Shown here: positions 18,444 through 26,279 of the stretch, piece by piece
Layout: every line of letters starts with the position of its first letter
Numbering within the stretch: the first letter of the stretch is position 1
NCBI RefSeq assembly: GCF_002592045.1
Contig: NZ_MEJG01000003.1
Span: 186,001 to 250,000 of the forward strand
DNA from: Parasaccharibacter apium
Lineage (GTDB): Bacteria; Pseudomonadota; Alphaproteobacteria; Acetobacterales; Acetobacteraceae
Direction: 5' to 3'
Length of the DNA: 64,000 bases
Notes under the pieces: generated by a model
Told to the model about the DNA's origin: nothing
The model's database searches: none
The model's input: the letters and a program-made list of their open reading frames with translations, nothing else
Program-made: the position numbers and the translations under genes

Positions 18444-18482
18444 GCACGCTGCCCCCCCTTAAAAATAGGGGAGGCAGCATGC
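18444..18482. terminator. GC-rich hairpin, probable terminator of the minus-strand gene
   Basis: GCTGCC (18448-18453) pairs with GGCAGC (18473-18478), and flanking CCCC/GGGG and GCA/TGC pairs lengthen the stem. The loop is TTAAAAATA. It lies just downstream of the secreted-protein gene at 18505-18885. No long T tract follows, so termination may not be purely intrinsic. Confidence 0.5.
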
Positions 18483-18504
18483 CGTTTATAACGTCCTCAT
18501 GTTA

Positions 18505-18885
18505 TTACCGCTTTAGCAATTTACCATATGTCTCATTCGCTGCGGCCTCAATCGTCATTGTAGGATTAGACCGGCAGACGCTATCAAACACAGAGATGAT
18601 AACATCGCTAGATGTCACCTTATTGATAAGCAGCTCTTTCCCCGTTGCGGCGGCCATAGCGTTATCAATGCCGGTTATCGCGCCCTGCACCCAGCTATAC
18701 ACCAAAGGCTTTGCCATAGGGTCTTTGCTGTTTAAGTGGAACTTACAATGTTTCAGACCAATACCCACAACAAGATGCTGCGTTTCCGCATGTTGTATAT
18801 CCACCTGTTGTGCATCCGCAGCATGTGCCGCTACCGGGGCAGATAAAGGCAGAAGCAGAGTGGCACATAGTAAAAGACGTTTCAT
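18505..18885 (-). CDS. Small secreted protein, Rap1a/HdeA-like (uncertain)
   Basis: 126 residues with a signal peptide (LLLCATLLLPLSAPVAAHA-ADA). The mature part has two cysteines, one in LKHCKFHL and one in DSVCRSNPT, with helices between and a C-terminal ANETYGKLLKR. The pattern recalls small periplasmic two-cysteine helical proteins of the Rap1a/HdeA type, but similarity is weak and no function is assigned. GGAGG eight bases before 18885 decides the start over an upstream in-frame codon at 18906. Monocistronic, ending at a GC-rich hairpin. Confidence 0.6.
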   Translation of the reverse strand: MKRLLLCATLLLPLSAPVAAHAADAQQVDIQHAETQHLVVGIGLKHCKFHLNSKDPMAKPLVYSWVQGAITGIDNAMAAATGKELLINKVTSSDVIISVFDSVCRSNPTMTIEAAANETYGKLLKR

Positions 18886-19099
18886 TCTCTTAACCTCCAA
18901 AAACATACCCGATAAGCGTTACGTTATTTCACGCACACTATCTAGCTCTTTCTAAAAGCAGCAATAAAGCGCAAGACTAGCACTTGCCCCCTCTGCTTGT
19001 GATATAAAGCCTTTCCTCGCCATAAGATGATGGTTATGACATGACATAATGCGCCCAGATAGGCGTCATCCCTCACAGAGTAAAGGCTTTTGCCGTTTC

Positions 19100-19606
19100 A
19101 TGAAAAACACCTTCCCCGGTTTCATCGGGCTTGCCCGTTTATTTGATATTTTTGAGGGGGGAGCTATGCTCATCCTCTCCCTCTGCATCACCATTGTCGC
19201 CTGCTTAGGGTTGCTGCATGTCGTAGTGGCCGTTGTAAAGCTGGTGCTTCATGCAGGCTTACAACCTACAGACCCCGCTATATTGCAGGAAGTCTTCGGC
19301 CTCTTCTTCATTGTACTGATTGCTTTGGAGTTCCGCCATTCCATCCTCGTCCTACCAGGTTCGGAATCTCAGGGGATGATTCGTATGCGTTCGGTCTTGC
19401 TCATCGGCATGATGGCCGCGGTGCGCAAATTCATTGTGCTGGACCTTAACGGTGTCAATGTCCGCGAACTGCTCGCCCTCTCCGCTGCTGTTTTATCACT
19501 TTCTGCGGCTTATTGGCTTGTCCGGGGTAAGGCGATGGCACGTGTTGATGCCACAATCCCTCCACCCTCACAGACAAGCCAAGACACGCAACCTCAGAAG
19601 AACTGA
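19100..19606 (+). CDS. PsiE-like membrane protein
   Basis: About 168 residues with four hydrophobic segments and an amphipathic N-terminus (GLARLFDIFEGGAMLILSL). The order of helices and the motif FIVLIALEFRHSILV...IRMRSVLLIGMMAAVRKFIVLDL match the PsiE family, named from an E. coli phosphate-starvation-inducible inner-membrane protein of unknown function. The start at 19100 is chosen over 19049, which has no ribosome site. The 3' end overlaps the convergent porin gene by 13 bases. Confidence 0.75.
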   Translation: MKNTFPGFIGLARLFDIFEGGAMLILSLCITIVACLGLLHVVVAVVKLVLHAGLQPTDPAILQEVFGLFFIVLIALEFRHSILVLPGSESQGMIRMRSVLLIGMMAAVRKFIVLDLNGVNVRELLALSAAVLSLSAAYWLVRGKAMARVDATIPPPSQTSQDTQPQKN

Positions 19607-21423
19607 ACGTGTGATTTAAAGCCAAGCATCGCCGCATCTTTTAAAACGCGCTGCATGCCAGGGTTAAAGTAATATTGGAAGTCCGGCGCGAAGGTCACAC
19701 CCCGCATGACATGAATACGGTATGTGGCCTCCAGCGTGCTCCCCCAACGCTGCACCCCATAAGACCCCCACATAAGCGGGGCCCCGCCAGAGGAATAATA
19801 AGGGCTGCCCGCCGCCGGAGCCATGCCATGCTCCACTTGGAAACGCTGCGCCGCCCGTGTGGAATGGCTAGAACCTGTATAAGAGAAAGATACACCCACC
19901 GTATCAAGCGGGCGCGCACGCCAAAAACCAGTATCAACCAACCCAAAAGCGTATAATTTACCGCGCATGGCAACATCTGGCTTGTTCCAATACGCATCAA
20001 AGAAGGCAATCAAACCCCCTTCCACCGTATCTTTGGTAGGATGGCGGATAATCATCTGGTCGGCCAAGAACCACATACCCCAGTTGAAGTTACGGCGGAT
20101 CCCCGTCCCCGGCACCGCATCCCCAACGCCATTGCAGGTCGGGCAATTCGGGATTCTCATCATTGTTTGCCCGGCATTACGGCGATTGGGGGGGTTATAC
20201 ACACCAAGATAATGGTCTGATGTATCAGGCGCAAAACCGACTTTATAATGGCCAGATAAATGCGCTTTGCCGAACTCTGGCTCCCAACCGAACTCAATAG
20301 GCGTCAAGACACCACTAATCATCGCGCCATTGAATTTAAAACCAGTTCGGTTCTCCTGCACACCGTAAATACCGCGCTCTGGGAAATACACACCAACCTG
20401 AATATACGTACTATTTGTTGGCCGTGCCCGAATACGCGCCGCCCAGCTTGTCCCCGGATAAGAGGAACGCACATAGTTATCCGTCACCGCCTTCGGGTTA
20501 CCGCAGAAGGCGTTATTCATAAAGTTACAGTAAAGCGGGCTATTGGCAAAATCTGTATTGCTGGACATCCGCCCCATAGCAATATTCAGGCGCCCACCCC
20601 ATAATGTTTCTTCCCCATAAAAATGGACAAGATGGAACACAACATTACCGCCACCGCCATAGATTTCCTGACTGGGGTTTGTATTATCCCCAAACATCTT
20701 ACTCGCGGAAATACCATAACGGCCCACGCCAATAACATGCGTCTCGAAACCACGAATACCGGCTAATTTATACCAATCAATATCATTTTCAAAACTATAT
20801 TGCCCAGCGTTAGAGGCACCCTGCTTTAGACCCAACCCCTTTGTCGGGCTAGTAATGGCCCCGGCAAACTCATTTGTTGTATCAAACATGAAAGCCACGC
20901 CCCGGTCTCGCAACCAGCGATTCCAGTGCATTTCAGGCAACAGAGCCTCAGCTTGCGGTAATGGCGGGCCAGATTTGCTCTCAGGGTCACCCGCATGCAA
21001 CGGAATATTCACCCGCTCCAGCAACTCGCGTCCATTTTCTCCAAAAACCCCGAACTCTTCTTTAGGGTAATTGGAATAAGGCTGGGTTTTCATCCCCATG
21101 TGATGAATAAAATCCTTGGCCGTACGCTCAGCCATCGCCCGTTGTGTCTGAGCGGGCGCAAGCGGAGGGTCAGTATGCAACGGTGGGGATGCATGCTGCC
21201 CATCTTGCTTGAACAAATATTGCGTGCCCCCGCCAACGGTCTGCGGTTCTATCGTTTTATCCGCAGCCCGCATCACAGGGGATACCCCCTTAGGAGCTGA
21301 GTAAGAGAGCGCGCGGTTATACTCCGTCGTCCCACCATCAGCAGCCCATGAGAGGGAGCTCCCCATACACAAAAGAGACAACCCTATTGAAACACGATAT
21401 GCTACCGCGGAAAATGCTCTCAT
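19594..21423 (-). CDS. oprB: OprB-family carbohydrate-selective porin
   Basis: 609 residues: signal peptide (LSLLCMGSSLSWAADGG), an unusual hydrophilic stretch of about 140 residues, then the beta-rich porin domain. The OprB pattern is visible in RDRGVAFMFDTTNEFAGAI, LAGIRGFETHVIGVGRYG, TLWGGRLNIAMGRM and repeated aromatic strands. The protein ends in Phe-Phe, the outer-membrane insertion signal. OprB lets glucose and other sugars cross the outer membrane. A cysteine pair (NCPTC) lies in a loop near residue 420. Such porins are abundant in acetic acid bacteria. Overlaps the convergent PsiE-like gene. Confidence 0.88.
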   Translation of the reverse strand: MRAFSAVAYRVSIGLSLLCMGSSLSWAADGGTTEYNRALSYSAPKGVSPVMRAADKTIEPQTVGGGTQYLFKQDGQHASPPLHTDPPLAPAQTQRAMAERTAKDFIHHMGMKTQPYSNYPKEEFGVFGENGRELLERVNIPLHAGDPESKSGPPLPQAEALLPEMHWNRWLRDRGVAFMFDTTNEFAGAITSPTKGLGLKQGASNAGQYSFENDIDWYKLAGIRGFETHVIGVGRYGISASKMFGDNTNPSQEIYGGGGNVVFHLVHFYGEETLWGGRLNIAMGRMSSNTDFANSPLYCNFMNNAFCGNPKAVTDNYVRSSYPGTSWAARIRARPTNSTYIQVGVYFPERGIYGVQENRTGFKFNGAMISGVLTPIEFGWEPEFGKAHLSGHYKVGFAPDTSDHYLGVYNPPNRRNAGQTMMRIPNCPTCNGVGDAVPGTGIRRNFNWGMWFLADQMIIRHPTKDTVEGGLIAFFDAYWNKPDVAMRGKLYAFGLVDTGFWRARPLDTVGVSFSYTGSSHSTRAAQRFQVEHGMAPAAGSPYYSSGGAPLMWGSYGVQRWGSTLEATYRIHVMRGVTFAPDFQYYFNPGMQRVLKDAAMLGFKSHVQFF

Positions 21424-21572
21424 ACGCTAAATGATCCCTTAATCGACAAGCCCCAGTCTGTCCCGCGTGATTTTATGAAAGAATGTTAATCACGTCTATA
21501 CGGGACACTAATCAAGAATAACTTGTCTCTACTTTGTCACACTCATACTATTATTGGCGGTTTTCCGCGCCG

Positions 21573-22406
21573 TTATACTGACTTTTTATCCTGAAAAAAC
21601 CTTAAAGAATGCTCCACAATGGCGCGACATAACCCATCTGGATTCGTAGGAAGATGAGCGAGCTGCTCCTCTGGGTAGCAAGAAAGCATATCAGCTAGCC
21701 GTACCATAATCCCCGGCTGTGCTTTTATATACGCATCTATATTACTGTCATTTTGCCCAGGCCTTAATATGGCAAGCTTCTCTATGACGATTCCACAAAT
21801 CGCTAGGCGCATCTTCTGCAAAACATGCTGGGAGACAATATTCGTTCGACATAACCACGTAATTAAAATATTCACCCACACACCCAGCGATAATACTTTA
21901 GCTTCTCCTTTTGTTAAATCATGCAATCCATTACTAAGCTGAGCAGGTAATGTATCCACCCCCCATGCAGCGAGGTCAAAACACGCAGCTAAACGCCCCG
22001 TATCTAGGGCATCCTCCACAGAGCAATGCTGAAAGCTATCTACAGCAATAAAGGAAATAACAACTTCATCATCCCCCTCTAATAATGTTGGGAAAAAACG
22101 TAAAACTGAGTGATACACGCCATCATTGCCACTACCATCTTGCAAACCAACCAAACAGCGCTTCTCTTCCCCTAATCGACCTGTACCAGGGAAAGACCAT
22201 GAGCCGGTAAGGATAATAGGCAACATATGCACCCCAAAGCCTGCTCGCCCCGCAGCCTCCCGATATCCCACTAAAAAACGAGCCGCTTCATCCCCAATAT
22301 CACCTTGTTGTTGAAATACTGCCCCATACGCAGTCGCTGCAATGATGCCGATCACGTCATTCTCTGCTTCATACTTATCATTGCCGCTTTCTGGGTGAAA
22401 TATCAT
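21573..22406 (-). CDS. Protein of unknown function at the end of the che operon
   Basis: 277 residues, no family recognised. There is no signal peptide or transmembrane helix apart from a moderately hydrophobic stretch around residues 175-190 (LSLGVWVNILITWLC). The C-terminal third looks helical. It starts at ATG 22406 (a TTG just before is less likely) with only a weak ribosome site, 75 bases after the 119-aa CheT-like gene and in the same direction. It is therefore probably the last gene of the chemotaxis operon. A link to chemotaxis is inferred from position only. Confidence 0.6.
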   Translation of the reverse strand: MIFHPESGNDKYEAENDVIGIIAATAYGAVFQQQGDIGDEAARFLVGYREAAGRAGFGVHMLPIILTGSWSFPGTGRLGEEKRCLVGLQDGSGNDGVYHSVLRFFPTLLEGDDEVVISFIAVDSFQHCSVEDALDTGRLAACFDLAAWGVDTLPAQLSNGLHDLTKGEAKVLSLGVWVNILITWLCRTNIVSQHVLQKMRLAICGIVIEKLAILRPGQNDSNIDAYIKAQPGIMVRLADMLSCYPEEQLAHLPTNPDGLCRAIVEHSLRFFQDKKSV

Positions 22407-22481
22407 CAAAGAAGCCCACTGACCGCATCCTTCCCAAGGCGAATTATCACCCCACCTAAATCACAAAACTATAAAATAAAG

Positions 22482-22841
22482 TTAAAAAAGACGCACATCC
22501 CCATGATTAGTTTCTTTCTCAAAGGCTTTACCATGACTTAGCATATCCCTTACCTGTGACAAATGTACATCTGCAAGAACATCTTCTCGTTTATACGCTA
22601 TAGTGCCGCCTTGTGTGGTAGACTCTCCCATATGTTTTAATACGGACCGCACAGCCTCTACCTCCTGTGTCAATGCATCGAGAGCTTGTAAACGCTCCAT
22701 TTGCTCTGAGGTTAGCTGCCCAGTCTCTACATAATGGGAAACAACGTCCTGGACATCGTATAGCCGAACACAACTATCATCTAATACCATGGCCAGACGT
22801 TGCATTAATAGCTGGGCCCCTATGGTTTGTTTATCTATCAT
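22482..22841 (-). CDS. CheT/CheZ-like chemotaxis accessory protein (candidate)
   Basis: 119 residues, predominantly helical. It follows cheD in the operon, the same slot and nearly the same length as cheT of Sinorhizobium meliloti. Residues 55-59 read DALTQ, a D-x3-Q motif as used by CheZ-type phosphatases to dephosphorylate CheY. Helices flank the motif (EQMERLQALDALTQEVEAV). The role in CheY-P removal or CheR interaction is inferred from position and motif; overall similarity was not tested. GGAG eight bases before the ATG supports the start. The gap to cheD is 40 bases. Confidence 0.6.
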   Translation of the reverse strand: MIDKQTIGAQLLMQRLAMVLDDSCVRLYDVQDVVSHYVETGQLTSEQMERLQALDALTQEVEAVRSVLKHMGESTTQGGTIAYKREDVLADVHLSQVRDMLSHGKAFEKETNHGDVRLF

Positions 22842-22881
22842 AGCTTTATCTCCGTAATTTTAGTCATAAACTCACTTTGTA

Positions 22882-23361
22882 TCATACTGATGATGTGGGC
22901 TGACACTGATATTGCAAGACTTTCCCCGTCGTTGGCCAGAAGCGAATACGCCGGACTTTATGCCCACCAAGGCTATAAGCCACACAAGAGAGGTTCTTAC
23001 TCTGTAAATACCGCCATAAAAACGCAACATTCTCCTGCCCTATATTGCTTGCGATGGATAAAACTGAGGCCCCGCCAAAAGCCTTACATTCCAACCGTTC
23101 CTTCATGCACCCAGCGTTTAACAACCGCCTTACCAACTCATCCATGGCATTCACCCCATAAAGATACGTGGTTGTAGACGCAGCCCCAGCGCAATCCATC
23201 CCTGGCAATAGGAAGTGATTCATCCCACCTACCCCCGCATAAGGGTCATATAAACACACTGAAATACACGACCCCAACAAGGTACTAAACACCATCGATG
23301 AATCATCAGAGATGGCTAATTCCCCTTGGATAAGTGTCATGACATTCAGCGAATCACTCAC
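22882..23361 (-). CDS. cheD: Chemoreceptor glutamine deamidase CheD
   Basis: 159 residues. CheD deamidates specific glutamines of chemoreceptors. The catalytic cysteine is Cys32 in TLLGSCISVCLYD and the catalytic histidine His49 in GVGGMNHFLLPG. The later GGHKVRRIRFWPTTGKV is also typical. It starts with GTG at 23361, which overlaps the cheY2 stop codon in a GTGA arrangement, indicating coupled translation. An internal ATG at 23340 would drop residues that precede the usual family start only slightly, so it remains possible. Confidence 0.92.
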   Translation of the reverse strand: MSDSLNVMTLIQGELAISDDSSMVFSTLLGSCISVCLYDPYAGVGGMNHFLLPGMDCAGAASTTTYLYGVNAMDELVRRLLNAGCMKERLECKAFGGASVLSIASNIGQENVAFLWRYLQSKNLSCVAYSLGGHKVRRIRFWPTTGKVLQYQCQPTSSV

Positions 23362-23747
23362 CTGATAGGCCCGAATACTTTCTCCAACGTTTCTTTTAAT
23401 TTGGCTAACGTATAAGGCTTAGCGAGGAAGTTATTCACCCCAGCCGACACAGCTTTTTGTACCAACCCGGCATTTGCCTCACCTGTTAAGATGATAAAAG
23501 CCACCTTGGCCGTTTTAGGGTTGGCTCGTACAGCTTCCAACAAAGCTAGGCCATCCACCCCTGGCATGTTAAAATCGGAGATAACAAGATGAACAGGATT
23601 GCTCGCAAGATAGTCCAACGCCTCTTGGCCATCTTTACGTTGCACAATACCCTTAAAACCTAGCTCTGCCATGTGACTAGCCAATACCTGCCGGATAGAA
23701 GCTTGGTCATCTACAATTAATGCTCGAATCTGAGATGCGGACGGCAT
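23358..23747 (-). CDS. cheY2: Chemotaxis response regulator CheY (second copy)
   Basis: 129-residue single-domain receiver. The acidic pair is in LIVDDQ, the phosphoacceptor is Asp58 in VISDFNMPG, the switch Thr is in FIILTGEA, and the conserved Lys in NFLAKPY. By analogy with the syntenic rhizobial operon, this copy after cheB is the one that binds the motor switch, while the copy upstream of cheA acts as a phosphate sink (inference). AAAGG precedes the ATG. Overlaps cheD by 4 bases. Confidence 0.93.
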   Translation of the reverse strand: MPSASQIRALIVDDQASIRQVLASHMAELGFKGIVQRKDGQEALDYLASNPVHLVISDFNMPGVDGLALLEAVRANPKTAKVAFIILTGEANAGLVQKAVSAGVNNFLAKPYTLAKLKETLEKVFGPIR

Positions 23748-23836
23748 TTTCTAAACCTTTCTGCCTTTTGATAATCACTCTACACATTAGCTGACCCAAT
23801 AAGCGGATTCAGCGCACCATACTCACACCATCAACC

Positions 23837-24886
23837 TTACAATAACCCCATCGCAAGGCGTGGTATCTCTGCCAAAGCCACCTCATGTTCTACAGCCCCT
23901 AATTCTGCCGCTACGCGCGGCATGCCATAAACCACAGATGACGCTTTATCTTGACCAATGGTTCGCGCACCAGCACGACGCATAGCCAATAAACCCTCAG
24001 CACCATCGCGCCCCATACCTGTCAGAATAATGCCTAAAGCACTCCGCCCCACCGTTTGCGCGATGGAGTGGAATAAACTATCCACCGCGGGGCGATGTCC
24101 TCCAACAGGCTCTCCCGCTTTTAAGCGGGTCACAAGCTGCGAGGCCTGCCCCCCTACAAGCAAATGTTGCGTGCCCCCAGGGGCAATACGGACCATTCCC
24201 GGGGCTAGACTTTCACCATCCTTAGCCTCAGCGATGGAAAGTTGCGGGATAATACTATCCAACCTTTGCGCAAAACTCGCTGTATAGAGCGATGGCATAT
24301 GCTGGCACACAACAATAGGCGGGCTCTGAGCCGGTAGGTCTCTCAATACCTCCTCAATAGCTTCCACACCACCAGTAGAGGAGCCAATCCCTACAATATC
24401 AAAATGGGTACGCCATAATTTAGGCAAAGGCATTGCCCCCATCGCTGGCTTTACAGCTCCTAGCTCTGGCCCCTTATAATGACGCACCCCCCCAGGGCGT
24501 GACCCCGCAGCCTCCAACACAATTTGCCCCAACCCAACAAACGCCTCACCCGTCCCACTTTGTTTGGGGAAACACTCAAACGCCCCCATTTGCAAAGCGG
24601 TAATAGCCGTATTTGCCCCGCGTGTTGTCATGCTAGACACCATAACAACAGGGATAGGACGCAAGCGCATGATCTTCTCTAGGAATTGAAGGCCATTCAT
24701 CCCAGGCATTTCAATATCCAAGGTGATCACATCAGGTTGGTCAGCAATAATCAAATCCCGTGCTTCAATTGGGTTGGATGCCAAACCAATAACGTCGATC
24801 TCTGGATATTTTAGAAACGAGCGTTTGATTAATTCTCGCGCTGTTCGTGAATCATCTACGATGAGAACTTTAACCCGCTTCCCCAT
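23837..24886 (-). CDS. cheB: Receptor methylesterase CheB
   Basis: 349 residues, two domains. The receiver (1-120) has LIVDDSRTAREL and phosphoacceptor Asp57 in ITLDIEMPGMNG. The C-terminal methylesterase (about 165-349) has the serine motif GIGSSTGGVEA, the histidine in VVCQHMP and GMGRDGAEGLL with the catalytic Asp. It removes methyl groups from chemoreceptors during adaptation. The GAAGGA ribosome site lies across the end of cheR, which stops four bases earlier, so the two adaptation enzymes are translated in tandem. Confidence 0.96.
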   Translation of the reverse strand: MGKRVKVLIVDDSRTARELIKRSFLKYPEIDVIGLASNPIEARDLIIADQPDVITLDIEMPGMNGLQFLEKIMRLRPIPVVMVSSMTTRGANTAITALQMGAFECFPKQSGTGEAFVGLGQIVLEAAGSRPGGVRHYKGPELGAVKPAMGAMPLPKLWRTHFDIVGIGSSTGGVEAIEEVLRDLPAQSPPIVVCQHMPSLYTASFAQRLDSIIPQLSIAEAKDGESLAPGMVRIAPGGTQHLLVGGQASQLVTRLKAGEPVGGHRPAVDSLFHSIAQTVGRSALGIILTGMGRDGAEGLLAMRRAGARTIGQDKASSVVYGMPRVAAELGAVEHEVALAEIPRLAMGLL

Positions 24887-24890
24887 GCCA

Positions 24891-25724
24891 TTAATCCTTC
24901 TTTCTATAAATTGTTGGAGCTACGACCTCTAGTCGGCACGGTTGAAGAGCATCCACCCGCTCAGAATGACCAACATAAAGAAAACCACCTGGGACAAGCC
25001 GTTCTGCTAAACGTTGCCAAAGGGCGTTGCGGGTCTCATCATCAAAATAAATGACAACATTCCGGCAAAAAATAGCGTCAAACTGACCATGGAATGGCCA
25101 TGGTTTATTCAAATTCAACGACCGGAATGTAACGAGACGCCGTACCTCCTCATCTATGATAAATTTATCAGCACTTATGGTGTCCATATACCGGTCACGC
25201 CAATGTACTGGCACCCCTTGGAGGTCATCTAGCCAATATTCACCTCGCCGCCCTGTCTCCACTACGGCATGGTTAATATCTGTTGCTAAGATCTTCATAT
25301 CAAAATGCAGGGCATCAGGCAGAGTGGAGAGAACAGACATCGCCATACTCCATGGCTCTTGCCCGGTAGAGCAAGCAGCAGACCATAGCCGCCCTCGCCC
25401 CCCATGGCGTAACCTTGTTGCTAAGGTGGGCAATAGCTCTTGTTGCAGATGGTCAAAATGTACTTTCTCTCGGAAAAATTGCGTTACATTGGTTGTAAGA
25501 ACACAAATCAGCTCTTGTAATTCTGCCTGACCGGCTTTGGATGTCACATAATCCAAATAAGAGCGAAAAGAATCCTGCCCGGTAGCGCGAATACGGCGCG
25601 ATACACGCGAAAACACTAAATTACGCTTAGAGAGCGGAAGATAAATCCCCGCCTCTGCTCGCGCAATCTCCTGCACACGGTGAAAATCCGCTATTGAATA
25701 AGCAAAATTACCTTGGGATTCCAT
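24891..25724 (-). CDS. cheR: Chemoreceptor methyltransferase CheR
   Basis: 277 residues. CheR methylates receptor glutamates using SAM. The N-terminal helical domain has LPLSKRNLVFSRVSRRIR. The SAM-binding domain has GGRGRLWSAACSTGQEPWSMAM, ILATDINHAVVETGRRG and FDAIFCRNVVIYFD, all diagnostic. It lies between cheW and cheB. The C-terminal pentapeptide-like tail of the MCP in the same operon would be a natural docking site for it. Confidence 0.96.
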   Translation of the reverse strand: MESQGNFAYSIADFHRVQEIARAEAGIYLPLSKRNLVFSRVSRRIRATGQDSFRSYLDYVTSKAGQAELQELICVLTTNVTQFFREKVHFDHLQQELLPTLATRLRHGGRGRLWSAACSTGQEPWSMAMSVLSTLPDALHFDMKILATDINHAVVETGRRGEYWLDDLQGVPVHWRDRYMDTISADKFIIDEEVRRLVTFRSLNLNKPWPFHGQFDAIFCRNVVIYFDDETRNALWQRLAERLVPGGFLYVGHSERVDALQPCRLEVVAPTIYRKKD

Positions 25725-25732
25725 CTTACTTA

Positions 25733-26248
25733 TTATCCCGCAGCGCTTATGACATCAGCACCCAACAAACGTGCTAATAACGTATCCAATTGCAAAATAC
25801 GGATAACACGCTCACCAATACTTACTAAACCGCTCAATTCCGCAGCCCCGCCATCGACCGAAATTGGCTGAATCTCATCCAAAACAATATCGGTAATGCC
25901 AATCACACTATCGACTAACAAACCACATGTCGCCCGACTTGTACTGCCCTCGATAATAATAACAACGCGTCGCTCATTATCCTCCTGCCAAGCTGTACCT
26001 AAATATTGAGCAAGATTAACAACCGTAACAATATTACCACGAATATTAATTGCCCCCTCTACATAAGGTGGACAATGCGGCAAATATGTTGGTGATTCAA
26101 ACTCACGTATCTCCCGAATACGGAGAATAGGAATACAATAACGCTGCTCCCCTACTGTGAATATGATCATCTGCTCTCTTCCATTACCGGAAGGGGCCGC
26201 TGCTTTATCACCTTGCTGGCCCGTCTGTATTTTATGATCCACCGACAT
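25733..26248 (-). CDS. cheW: Chemotaxis coupling protein CheW
   Basis: 171 residues. A hydrophilic N-terminal tail of about 25 residues leads to the CheW fold: MIIFTVGEQRYCIPILRIREIREF, LPHCPPYVEGAINIRGNIVTVVNLAQYLG and CGLLVDSVIGITDIVLDEIQ. It links CheA to receptors. AAGGAAGG ahead of the ATG supports the start. The cheR start follows nine bases after its stop. Confidence 0.95.
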   Translation of the reverse strand: MSVDHKIQTGQQGDKAAAPSGNGREQMIIFTVGEQRYCIPILRIREIREFESPTYLPHCPPYVEGAINIRGNIVTVVNLAQYLGTAWQEDNERRVVIIIEGSTSRATCGLLVDSVIGITDIVLDEIQPISVDGGAAELSGLVSIGERVIRILQLDTLLARLLGADVISAAG

Positions 26249-26279
26249 GAGTTCTGGCCTTCCTTCTCTACATTATTCT

